Shown here: positions 1 to 7,236 of the stretch, in pieces
Layout of the letters: each line of letters begins with the position of its first letter
Numbering within the stretch: the stretch's first letter is position 1
Origin: Clostridia bacterium
Lineage (GTDB): Bacteria; Bacillota; Clostridia; TANB77; CAG-508
NCBI GenBank assembly: GCA_017515985.1
Contig: JAFWDV010000011.1
Span: 1-61,701 of the forward strand
Direction of reading: 5' to 3'
Length of the DNA stretch: 61,701 nt
Notes under the pieces: model-generated
Seen by the model: the letters and a program-made list of their open reading frames with translations, nothing else
What the model was told of the DNA's origin: nothing
Database searches by the model: none
Position numbers and translations under genes: made by a program

Positions 1-133
1 AAGAATATATAGCTATTGTAAAAGATTGGTTATTATTTTATAATACTATAAGAATAAAAAATAGAGACTATAATTAATTTATAGTCTCTAGAAAAAAGAT
101 TCTTTTTATTAAGTGTCCACTATATGGGGTTCA
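1..133. mobile_element. possible terminal end of an IS3-family insertion sequence
   Basis: At 109-133 the complementary strand begins TGAACCCCATATAGTGGACA, which resembles the terminal inverted repeats of IS3/IS150-type elements. Inside it, at 62-90, lies a 12-bp hairpin followed by a second A/T-rich inverted repeat, the kind of terminator often found between the orfB stop and the IS end. No transposase coding sequence is visible in the first 108 bases, so either the element extends to the left of the window or only a scar remains. The call rests on the end sequence alone. Confidence 0.35.
62..108. terminator. hairpin terminator-like inverted repeat
   Basis: A 12-bp perfect stem (62-73 with 79-90, five-base loop) is followed by an A-run/T-run repeat at 91-108. 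It would terminate a transcript arriving from the left of the window. Confidence 0.5.
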
Positions 134-456
134 CTTCAATACAAGCTCTTTTTTTTTTCGTATATAGGTATGCATTCCAAAATACATAATAAAAATATAA
201 ATATAAAATTTTATAAAAAAATTTTTAATAAATTATAATTCTTAAAAATTAGTTTCCGTAGGCTTTTTCAGAATATGCGCATAAAATAGTAAAATGTAAT
301 ATAAATTTAATATATTTAAAAATAGCTCTCAAGGCAGCATTTTCCGTAGGTGTATATATAATTATATATAAAGATAGTTAAGTTTTAAGTAATAATTAAC
401 TATGTTATAGTGTTTTAAAATCAGTTAGTAAAAAGAAAGGAGATTCGTATTTTAAA
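134..456. promoter_or_regulatory. long AT-rich leader of the surface-protein gene
   Basis: This 320-base stretch has no gene. It contains TTTCCGTAGG twice (253-262 and 341-350) and the 18-mer TGTAATATAAATTTAATA at 295-312. The 18-mer and one TTTCCGTA recur with almost the same spacing (28 versus 27 bases) upstream of the surface operon near 46.3 kb. A 7-bp inverted repeat (375-381 with 396-402) lies just before the gene. No convincing sigma-A promoter is visible. A regulatory role is inferred from the shared element. Confidence 0.4.
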
Positions 457-2817
457 ATGTTAAATAAGCATGAAGCTAAACACTATAACGGAAATTCGAA
501 ATTTAATATGTTAAATAAATTATTAGCATTTGTAGTTGTTTCGGTTATATTGCTGATAAATACCACAAGCGGAATCCTTTCTTATTTGACAGCAAAGACG
601 TCAATTACAAACGTATTTACATTGGCAAGAACATATACAGTAGAGTTTAATGCAAATGGTGGAACAGGAACAATGCCAGACCAAGAGATACCGATAAATA
701 CATATACAAACTTAGATACAAATCTGTTCACAAGGCAAGATTTTGTATTCACAGAGTGGAATACACAACCTGATGGCTCAGGAACAAGTTATGATGATGG
801 TGAAAGTGTAATAGATATAACAGCAGAAGATGCCACAATAATCTTATATGCACAGTGGGAAGAATTACTTGGTGTTGCCGAAGTAAACGGACAATATTTT
901 GATAGCTTACAGGCCGCAATAAATGCAGCTCCAAATAATACAAAAACAACTGTAAGGTTGTTAACAAATGTAAGTGAGGATGTATCAATTGCATCAAATA
1001 AAAATATAGTATTTAATCTACAAAATTATACAATTACGGGTACATCAAATGGAAGTGTAGCTACAATAGAAAATAACGGAATTTTAGAAATTCAAAATGG
1101 TACGATTACAAAGGTCGCAAACATAGAACCTGCAGTTATAAATAATAATGCTGGTGCAACTCTTAAAGTAACAGGTGGTTCAATTATAGGAATTGGTTCA
1201 AAAAAATCACAAGCAATATATAATAATAACGCAACCCTAGAAGTATCAGGAAATGCATATATTAGTTCAGAATCATCAAATAGGTCAACAATAACAAGTA
1301 TAAATGGAGCGCATACTACTATAACAGGAGGAACTATTATTTCAGAGAATCAAAGTGCAGTAAGCAATACAAAAATAATTAATCAAGATACTGTAGGAGA
1401 TGTAATAATAGTTGGAACAGAAGATGGAAATGTAGATATAACAACTCCAGTAATACAGGGATATGTATATGGTATACAATCTTCATCATCTGGAATAGAA
1501 TTTTATGATGGTATAATTAAAGGCTATAATAAAGCAGTTAATAATGATAATGACATACTGAATATAGAAGATGGATATGAGGTAGAAGATGAAACGGAAA
1601 TAATTGATGGAGTTACATACAAAACAAAATATCTAAGTCAAAATAATTATGTAACATTTGATGGAAATGGAGGAACAGCAAGTCAAACGAGAAAATTTGT
1701 TGATGTTGGAGATCAGGTTGGAGCATTACCAACAGCAACATTACAAGGACATGTGTTTATAGGATGGTTTACAGATCCAGTAAATGGTACTCAAATAACA
1801 GAAAATACATTAGTTACTGGTTACGACATATATTATGCACATTATTTAGAAGCACTAACAATTCAATATAATGCAAATGGGGGAATGGTAGATACTTCAA
1901 GTGTTGAGGTACTTGAAGGACAAACCTTAGGAACAATGCCAACTCCAATAAAGAGTAGATCTAGATTTGATGGATGGTTTACATCTGCAGACGGTGGAAC
2001 GGAAATAACACCAAGTACACCAATAACAGAAAGTGGAACGCTATATGCACATTGGACTACAATAGATGCTGCTAGAGTAAATGGAACAGATTATCCAACG
2101 TTACAAGCTGCTATAAATGTTGTACCAACAACCGGTGTGGAAACTGTAGTAGAATTATTATGCTATGACGAAGAAAATGTAACAGTTGCTGCAGGAAAAA
2201 ATATAGTATTCAGCTTTAATGGTAATACATTGAAAAACGAAGTAAATACGGCGCCAGTAATTTATAATAATGGTGAAATAAAAATAACGGATGGAACAAT
2301 TACTTCATCAGGTGGATATGCAGTAATAAACAATTATAACAAATTAGTAATAACTGGAGGAAGTGTAATTGGAACAGGAAATAGGCAAGCTGTATATAAT
2401 GACGCAGGAATGGTAGAGATTTCTGGTTCAGCATATTTGAGATCAGAAAATTTAGCTACAGATAAGGAAAGAGGAACTGTCCATAATATTTCAAACGGAA
2501 CAATAAGTATAAAAGGTGGTACTATAGTTGCATTGAAAATGAATGGTGTATATAATGAAAAAGGTACATTAACAATAGGAGAAGATGATGGAACAGTATC
2601 AACAACATCACCAGTAATACAAGGTGCTAAAAATGGTATAAAGAATACTAACAATGGAAGACTATACTTCTATGATGGTATTGTAAAAGTTCCAACAGCA
2701 CAAACATTAATAAGTGGAACAGTTACAGGTAAGCCAACAGGATATGATTTTGTAAATGGAACAGAAACAATAGATGGAGCAGGCTATAAGACAAGTTACT
2801 TAGATGTAGTTCCATAA
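457..2817 (+). CDS. secreted InlB-repeat / beta-helix surface protein with SipW-type signal
   Basis: 786 aa. The N-terminus has a hydrophobic segment (about residues 22-45) followed by a stretch reading LSYLTAKTSITNVFTLA. This resembles the TasA/camelysin-type signal processed by the SipW signal peptidase. Three InlB-type (Listeria-Bacteroides, Flg_new) repeats are seen at about 59-133, 397-466 and 467-535, each with an N-x-N/G-G core and a GW or EW near the end. Regions at about 137-385 and 540-765 are Gly/Asn/Ile-rich ladders typical of right-handed beta-helices and are homologous to each other, so the protein is internally duplicated. There is no LPXTG motif and no C-terminal anchor. GGAG lies 14 bases before the ATG, which is rather far. 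A start at the second Met (508) would still keep the signal. An adhesin or matrix role is inferred. Confidence 0.75.
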   Translation: MLNKHEAKHYNGNSKFNMLNKLLAFVVVSVILLINTTSGILSYLTAKTSITNVFTLARTYTVEFNANGGTGTMPDQEIPINTYTNLDTNLFTRQDFVFTEWNTQPDGSGTSYDDGESVIDITAEDATIILYAQWEELLGVAEVNGQYFDSLQAAINAAPNNTKTTVRLLTNVSEDVSIASNKNIVFNLQNYTITGTSNGSVATIENNGILEIQNGTITKVANIEPAVINNNAGATLKVTGGSIIGIGSKKSQAIYNNNATLEVSGNAYISSESSNRSTITSINGAHTTITGGTIISENQSAVSNTKIINQDTVGDVIIVGTEDGNVDITTPVIQGYVYGIQSSSSGIEFYDGIIKGYNKAVNNDNDILNIEDGYEVEDETEIIDGVTYKTKYLSQNNYVTFDGNGGTASQTRKFVDVGDQVGALPTATLQGHVFIGWFTDPVNGTQITENTLVTGYDIYYAHYLEALTIQYNANGGMVDTSSVEVLEGQTLGTMPTPIKSRSRFDGWFTSADGGTEITPSTPITESGTLYAHWTTIDAARVNGTDYPTLQAAINVVPTTGVETVVELLCYDEENVTVAAGKNIVFSFNGNTLKNEVNTAPVIYNNGEIKITDGTITSSGGYAVINNYNKLVITGGSVIGTGNRQAVYNDAGMVEISGSAYLRSENLATDKERGTVHNISNGTISIKGGTIVALKMNGVYNEKGTLTIGEDDGTVSTTSPVIQGAKNGIKNTNNGRLYFYDGIVKVPTAQTLISGTVTGKPTGYDFVNGTETIDGAGYKTSYLDVVP

Positions 2818-2828
2818 AAAAAATTAAG

Positions 2829-2864
2829 AAGCCCTCACTTTTAAAAAAAAGTGGGGGCTTTTTG
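2829..2864. terminator. intrinsic terminator, probably bidirectional
   Basis: A 14-bp stem (2829-2842 with 2847-2860, one G-T pair) is followed by T residues. The complementary strand also runs into a T-tract, so the hairpin can serve both the surface-protein gene and the convergent ttcA-like gene. Confidence 0.8.
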
Positions 2865-2920
2865 AGGCTAATCTACAATTAAAAAAAGCATAAGCAATAC
2901 AAGGTTAAAAAAATGAACTA

Positions 2921-3634
2921 TTATTCAATAGTCCATCCTTTTAAATTTCCTCGTTTTATAGCACCATATAAGTTAGCTCTTACAGTAGGTATTTCTTTTT
3001 GAAATTGCATAATAAGGTTTTTCATTTCCTCTCTTTTAGATTCACCGTCCATTGGGCAAACTTTTTCCATAATTGGAAGATTATTTTTCTTGGCGAAACT
3101 TCTTATATATTTCTCAGGTGCATATATTAACGGTCTGATAAGTGTGATTTTAGATCTATCCATATACGACTTAGGGGCAAAAGTTGCAATGGTTCCTCCA
3201 TATAATAGATTTAAAAAGAACGTTTCCAATACGTCATCTTCATTATGTCCAAGTGCAATTTTGTTGCATTTCTCGCGTATCGCAACGCTGTTTAGTGCTC
3301 CACGTCTAAAGTTTGCACAAAGAGAGCATGGATTTTTTTCGTTACGAACATCAAAAACAATTTCTTTTATATGAGTTTCCTCCACAAAATATGGAATATC
3401 AAGCTCTTTGCATAATTGGGCAAGATTACTAGTATCAAATTCGTCAAAACCAGGATTAATAGTAACACCAATAATATCAAACTTTTTTGGAAAAAAGATT
3501 TGTAAATTTTTTAATCCTAGAAGCAAGGTGGTTGAGTCTTTACCACCAGATAAAGCAACGGCTATTCGATCTCCATCTTCTATTAAATTATAGTCTTCGA
3601 TAGCTTTACGCATATAACTTAAAATTCTTTGCAT
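2921..3634 (-). CDS. ttcA: TtcA-family tRNA 2-thiocytidine synthase (PP-loop ATPase)
   Basis: 237 aa. The P-loop pyrophosphatase motif SGGKDS is at 29-34. Cys103-x-x-Cys106 (CSLC) and Cys193 fit the three cysteines that hold the [4Fe-4S] cluster in TtcA. GHNEDD at 129-134 is the second conserved family motif. TtcA enzymes thiolate cytidine-32 in certain tRNAs in the cytosol. The protein is shorter than E. coli TtcA (about 310 aa) and closer to compact Bacillota homologues, so a related TtcA/TtuA-like specificity cannot be excluded. An AAGGGG ribosome site lies about 8 bases before the start. The gene stands alone and converges on the surface-protein gene. Confidence 0.82.
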   Translation of the reverse strand: MQRILSYMRKAIEDYNLIEDGDRIAVALSGGKDSTTLLLGLKNLQIFFPKKFDIIGVTINPGFDEFDTSNLAQLCKELDIPYFVEETHIKEIVFDVRNEKNPCSLCANFRRGALNSVAIREKCNKIALGHNEDDVLETFFLNLLYGGTIATFAPKSYMDRSKITLIRPLIYAPEKYIRSFAKKNNLPIMEKVCPMDGESKREEMKNLIMQFQKEIPTVRANLYGAIKRGNLKGWTIE

Positions 3635-3673
3635 AAATATAACCCCTTAAAAATAATAAATAAAACTCCAAGA

Positions 3674-3702
3674 ATTATAGCATAAATAAATTAAATAGTA
3701 AA
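3674..3702 (-). promoter_or_regulatory. sigma-A-type promoter for ttcA-like gene
   Basis: On the minus strand TTTACT is followed after 17 bases by TATAAT, about 40 bases upstream of the start codon. Confidence 0.55.
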
Positions 3703-3763
3703 TATACATAGAAAGTTTGGGGCAGTTTAAAATAAAAAAATTCCATAAATAGGTATATTTTTG

Positions 3764-3792
3764 TTGACAACGAATATAATAAATAGTATAAT
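3764..3792 (+). promoter_or_regulatory. consensus sigma-A promoter for tRNA-fMet
   Basis: A perfect TTGACA and TATAAT with a 17-base spacer, placed 16 bases before the tRNA. One of the two best promoter matches in the window. Confidence 0.9.
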
Positions 3793-3808
3793 AACAAATG
3801 TGACATAT

Positions 3809-3884
3809 CGCGGGGTGGAGCAGTTGGCAGCTCGTTGGGCTCATAACCCAAAGGTCGGTAGTTCGAGTCTACCCCCCGCAACCA
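3809..3884 (+). tRNA. initiator tRNA-fMet (CAT)
   Basis: 76 bases with encoded CCA. The acceptor stem is CGCGGGG against CCCCGCA, leaving the C1:A72 mismatch typical of bacterial initiator tRNA. The anticodon loop is CTCATAA and the stem is TTGGG/CCCAA, giving the three consecutive G-C pairs required for initiation. The D arm (GAGC/GCTC) and T arm (GGTAG/CTACC) fold normally. It is a single-gene unit with its own promoter and terminator. Confidence 0.96.
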
Positions 3885-3891
3885 GTAAAAC

Positions 3892-3929
3892 AAAAATAGG
3901 CTCTAGTATATTGCTAGAGCCTATTTTTT
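3892..3929 (+). terminator. intrinsic terminator of tRNA-fMet
   Basis: A 15-bp A/T-bounded stem around AGGCTCTAG/CTAGAGCCT ends in a T-run directly after the tRNA. Confidence 0.9.
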
Positions 3930-4050
3930 ATAAAAATTTATATAGCTATTGTTAAATAACTAATTTTAAATATATAATATATTATAGAAATATGTAAATT
4001 ACTATATAGCGGTCTAAGTAACTGATTGCTATGCAGAAAGGAAAAAATCT

Positions 4051-5133
4051 ATGACAGAAGAGCAAAAGAAAAAATATCCTCGCTCATATAGGTTTGATGT
4101 TGAAACAGTAGGTGGAGATAGGGTATTTTTTAAATCTGGAGATGATTTGAATTTTGAAATAAATGATAAATTAAGAACGGAAGTATATAAAGGAATGCCG
4201 TTAAATCTTTCAGTCGAAGAGAAGGCACTGTTTATATATTTCAGAATATGTAAATTACTAAAATATGATGAAAATTTTATTTATTCAAATAAACTTAATA
4301 AAAACCAAGATTATGGTACGGATTTTGATAAAAAGAAAATAGAAGAAATCGAACCTGGCTCTTCAATAATATGTAGTGATTTTTGTAGAATTTATAAGAA
4401 ATTTTTGGATGAATTAGGGCCAGACTTGGAGTGTGTTGCGTTTTCTTATGGAAAATCAAATACAAGTCATTGGTCTGTAGGTTTTTTTACAGATAGAGTA
4501 TCGCTAGAAATGGATCCAATAGATATTCAAGATGCAACAGGATATAGTGATCTGATGGGAATAAAAAATGGAATGTGGCCAGTAGGAATAAAACCAGACA
4601 CTTATATGACGCCTGAAAACAAACAATATCTTGTTGATATAATTGATGAGATATATACGATGTCTGTAGGTGAAGTTGCAAAAGATTATGAAGATTTTAT
4701 TGAATTGTTAAAAGAGGTACCTGATACGAATTACGTTAGTAATAGTGGAATCGATGCAAATAAACAGGAAGGAAAGTCAGTTTTATACGAAAAGATTGAA
4801 GCATTTAAAGAAATGCTTAGAAATAGAGGAATTACAGGTAATGAAGCAATCAGCACATTCATAATGTTTTCATCAAGATTAGGTTTTTTTAGAGGAGAGA
4901 TGAATGAGTTTTCATTTGCATGGCAACGAAATGATATTCAAAATGAAAATAGCAAAAAACATGAAAGAATTTGCCTAATACAAGGAAAAGATGGCTCTAT
5001 ACACAGTGTTAATTTTAATCAAGAAATAAATGGTCATATGGTGTATGGTCAAGATGAATTAAAAAGTGCTTTGGCTACTGGAAAAATAGTGTATGAAGAT
5101 TCAAAATATCAAATACCACTGGAGGAAAAGTAA
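4051..5133 (+). CDS. transglutaminase-like (papain-fold) protein
   Basis: 360 aa, no signal peptide, no membrane segment. About residues 105-170 contain a Cys-containing segment (ICSDFCRIYKKFLDELG), then a His in SHWSVGFF, then an Asp in LEMDPID. This Cys-His-Asp order and spacing match the catalytic core of transglutaminase-like proteins. Which of the two cysteines is the nucleophile cannot be decided here. The C-terminal 150 residues show no family I recognise. The ribosome site is AGAAAGG. The stop overlaps the next start (TAATG), so the two genes are probably translated together. A cytosolic papain-fold enzyme, perhaps an effector- or toxin-like protein, is inferred. Confidence 0.55.
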   Translation: MTEEQKKKYPRSYRFDVETVGGDRVFFKSGDDLNFEINDKLRTEVYKGMPLNLSVEEKALFIYFRICKLLKYDENFIYSNKLNKNQDYGTDFDKKKIEEIEPGSSIICSDFCRIYKKFLDELGPDLECVAFSYGKSNTSHWSVGFFTDRVSLEMDPIDIQDATGYSDLMGIKNGMWPVGIKPDTYMTPENKQYLVDIIDEIYTMSVGEVAKDYEDFIELLKEVPDTNYVSNSGIDANKQEGKSVLYEKIEAFKEMLRNRGITGNEAISTFIMFSSRLGFFRGEMNEFSFAWQRNDIQNENSKKHERICLIQGKDGSIHSVNFNQEINGHMVYGQDELKSALATGKIVYEDSKYQIPLEEK

Positions 5134-5576
5134 TGATTAATATAGAGCATTTAAGAATGTTAAATGAAACAGAAATAATATATAATAAAAAACAAAAATT
5201 AGATTATCAAAAAAATGAAATAATAGAAAAACTATTAGCCGATGAGGCGGTGTTTTTCAAGATTCCCAAAGAAGATGCATACCTGGTATTAAAAAAATTA
5301 GGTATACCTGAAGATCAGCTTTATATCAATTATATATCATTAATTAGTTACGATGAATATCAAAGACTAATAAAATCAAACAAGCTAACAAAAGAAGAAA
5401 CAATTTTAGATATTGATAATTTATACAATACAGATGTTTTTAGAAACAAACAAACCAAGGTTAATGATATTGCATTAGTACCGGTAAAGAATAAAGAAAC
5501 AATTTATGAAAAGATATTAAAAATATTTAGAAAACTAATGAAAAAACGGATAAATAGAAAAAGATTAGACTATTGA
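5133..5576 (+). CDS. hypothetical protein, partner of the transglutaminase-like gene
   Basis: 147 aa, highly charged, Lys/Glu/Ile-rich, without signal or membrane segment. It begins on the last base of the preceding stop codon, so it is probably coupled in translation, and it ends within the tRNA-Arg promoter. I recognise no domain. Strict coupling to a papain-fold protein could fit an accessory or inhibitor role, but nothing in the sequence proves that. Confidence 0.6.
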   Translation: MINIEHLRMLNETEIIYNKKQKLDYQKNEIIEKLLADEAVFFKIPKEDAYLVLKKLGIPEDQLYINYISLISYDEYQRLIKSNKLTKEETILDIDNLYNTDVFRNKQTKVNDIALVPVKNKETIYEKILKIFRKLMKKRINRKRLDY

Positions 5577-5601
5577 AACATATAGTTAAATGTTGTATAA
5601 T
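5573..5601 (+). promoter_or_regulatory. sigma-A promoter for tRNA-Arg
   Basis: TTGAAA, a 17-base spacer and a perfect TATAAT end 16 bases before the tRNA. The -35 overlaps the last codons of the upstream gene. Confidence 0.85.
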
Positions 5602-5617
5602 AGCTGATGTAAAAGAT

Positions 5618-5694
5618 GTGTGAGTAGCTCAGTAGGATAGAGCGACGGTTTCCTAAACCGCAGGTCGGGGGTTCAATTCCCTTCTCGCACACCA
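5618..5694 (+). tRNA. tRNA-Arg (CCT)
   Basis: 77 bases with encoded CCA. The acceptor stem GTGTGAG/CTCGCAC has one G-T pair. The anticodon stem is ACGGT/ACCGC with the loop TTCCTAA, giving anticodon CCT (reads AGG). The D arm is GCTC/GAGC and the T loop is TTCAATT. tadA begins about 20 bases downstream with no terminator between, so tRNA and mRNA are probably transcribed together. Confidence 0.95.
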
Positions 5695-5715
5695 ATTTTT
5701 TTTATGGAGAAATAT

Positions 5716-6204
5716 ATGCAAGAAAAATTTATGAAATTGGCTTTAAAAGAAGCTAGAAAAGCATATGACAAAGAAGAAATTCCAGTTGGTGCAGTAATTG
5801 TTAAAGATGATGTTGTAATAGCAAGGGCACACAATGTAAAAGAGCTAAAAAACGATACAACGAGACATGCTGAAATTATTGCAATACAAAAAGCAAGTAA
5901 AAAATTAGGCAGCTGGAGGCTGGAAGATTGTGAAATGTATGTAACACTTGAACCATGCAGTATGTGCGCTGGTGCATTAATTCAGGCTAGAATAAAAAAA
6001 GTGTACATTGGAACAATGGATTATAAAACGGGCGCATGTGGCTCTGTATTAAATTTATTAAAAGACTATAAATTTAATCATGTTGTAGAAGAGCAGACAG
6101 GTGTACTTCAAGAAGAATGTGAAAATTTGTTAAAAGATTTTTTTAAAAAATTACGCGAAAATAAAAAAATAGAAAAAGAAAGGAAATTAAGTAGTGGTAA
6201 ATAA
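5716..6204 (+). CDS. tadA: tRNA-specific adenosine deaminase TadA
   Basis: 162 aa from the preferred start. The zinc/catalytic motifs of the cytidine-deaminase fold are HAE at 51-53 and PCSMC at 80-84, and the length is normal. TadA converts the wobble adenosine of tRNA-Arg(ACG) to inosine. An ATG at 5704 opens the frame, but the only ribosome site (GGAG, 5706-5709) lies inside it and is ideally placed for the ATG at 5716, which I therefore prefer. The gene follows tRNA-Arg(CCT), which is not its substrate. The last bases overlap the next gene. Confidence 0.93.
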   Translation: MQEKFMKLALKEARKAYDKEEIPVGAVIVKDDVVIARAHNVKELKNDTTRHAEIIAIQKASKKLGSWRLEDCEMYVTLEPCSMCAGALIQARIKKVYIGTMDYKTGACGSVLNLLKDYKFNHVVEEQTGVLQEECENLLKDFFKKLRENKKIEKERKLSSGK

Positions 6205-6946
6205 GAAAGTTCAAAGAATAAAGCTTATTATAGCGATTGTAGTAGTAATTATTGTAGGAATAATTGTATTTTTAAGAATTGATAATTACAATAAATATGG
6301 AGAAAAAAATATGCCATATTCAATATCAAAAATAGCAATTATAAGTACGGCAAGACAGCTTGGAAATGAAAACGAAAAGCCAATAGAGGAAACTACTTCT
6401 ATATGGAATTTTGATGTAGTGCAAAATAATGATTTATACATAGAAATAAAAAATGATAGGGATGAAAAAAATAAAATAAAAAGGGTATCAATAGAAAATA
6501 TTGAAATTACTGAAAAGCCATCAAAAGGGAATCTAAAAATTTTTATGCCAAATAGCACAGATGGAGCAAGATATACATATGAAGATGACTTTGAAGTAAA
6601 TACAAGTTTAACATATGGAGGAGCAGACGAAAGTAGCTTTAAAGATCTTAAAATAAATAAAAATGGTGGAATAATAAGTATAAGTTTTGCTAATAAAGAG
6701 CTTGGTGCATATTCATCGGGAGAAGATACAGAAATAACGTACGATGGAAGAATGTTATCAAAGCTTGGAATCACAAGCGAGGATGTTAAATCAAAGGTTG
6801 CTTTTGATTTAGTAATTGAACTTGAAGATGGAAAAACGTATGCTGGTAGAATAGATCTTGATTTAAATTGTGAAGGCTTAGTTGAAAATGGAACAACGAA
6901 ACAAGAAATCACTGATTTTTCAAATGTAATCTTTAAAAGAAGATAA
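6194..6946 (+). CDS. membrane-anchored hypothetical protein
   Basis: 250 aa starting at GTG, with AGGA 9 bases upstream and an 11-base overlap with tadA, so probably coupled in translation. One N-terminal hydrophobic segment (about residues 9-28) is followed by an all-beta-looking extracellular region rich in Asn, Lys and Glu. No cysteine lipobox and no domain that I recognise. Likely a single-pass, outward-facing protein of unknown role. Confidence 0.6.
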   Translation: MVNKKVQRIKLIIAIVVVIIVGIIVFLRIDNYNKYGEKNMPYSISKIAIISTARQLGNENEKPIEETTSIWNFDVVQNNDLYIEIKNDRDEKNKIKRVSIENIEITEKPSKGNLKIFMPNSTDGARYTYEDDFEVNTSLTYGGADESSFKDLKINKNGGIISISFANKELGAYSSGEDTEITYDGRMLSKLGITSEDVKSKVAFDLVIELEDGKTYAGRIDLDLNCEGLVENGTTKQEITDFSNVIFKRR

Positions 6947-6952
6947 AATAAA

Positions 6953-6994
6953 TTTTGGGGACGGAGGAAAAAATTTTCTTCATCCCCAATTTTT
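6953..6994. repeat. GGGACGGAGGAAAA palindrome, copy 1
   Basis: An imperfect palindrome from TTGGGGACGGAGG to CTTCATCCCCAA, followed by a T-run, 7 bases after a stop codon. It is a member of a dispersed family in this window and would also act as a terminator. Confidence 0.75.
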
Positions 6995-7018
6995 AGTTTT
7001 AAAAATTAATAAAAACAC

Positions 7019-7047
7019 TTGATTAATACAATAAAACATTGTATAAT
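7019..7047 (+). promoter_or_regulatory. sigma-A promoter for SRP RNA
   Basis: TTGATT, 17-base spacer, TATAAT. The predicted start (about 7054) coincides with the base of the SRP RNA hairpin. Confidence 0.8.
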
Positions 7048-7053
7048 CCTGAT

Positions 7054-7206
7054 TGGTATGAGAATAATGCTAGCCTTTGTATGGAGAGTAATTTCAATAA
7101 GAGCCTATGAACCTTGTCAGGTCCGGAAGGAAGCAGCAATAAGTAGATACTTTTATGTGAATATTACTTTCCATAGAAAGACTAGATGGAAAAAAGTCTC
7201 ATACTA
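7054..7206 (+). ncRNA. ffs: signal recognition particle RNA (4.5S-like)
   Basis: The universally conserved SRP motif GTCAGGTCCGGAAGGAAGCA is present at about 7117-7136. The flanks form a long, nearly continuous hairpin: GTATGAGA (7056-7063) pairs with TCTCATAC (7197-7204), then CTAG, CTTT, TATGGA and AGTAAT pair with matching segments. A T-run follows at about 7205-7212. The RNA of about 150 nt has the S domain only, with no room for the Alu domain seen in the about 270-nt Bacillus RNA. It scaffolds Ffh in co-translational membrane targeting. Its position before dnaX is classic for Bacillota. Confidence 0.93.
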
Positions 7207-7236
7207 TTTTTTTAGAAAAAAAGAGGTGATTGTAAA

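Noticed and set aside
134..456. Riboswitch upstream of the first surface gene
   Set aside because: No known aptamer core was recognised; only short repeated motifs are present.
3761..3955. Open frame across tRNA-fMet
   Set aside because: It consists of promoter, tRNA and terminator sequence.
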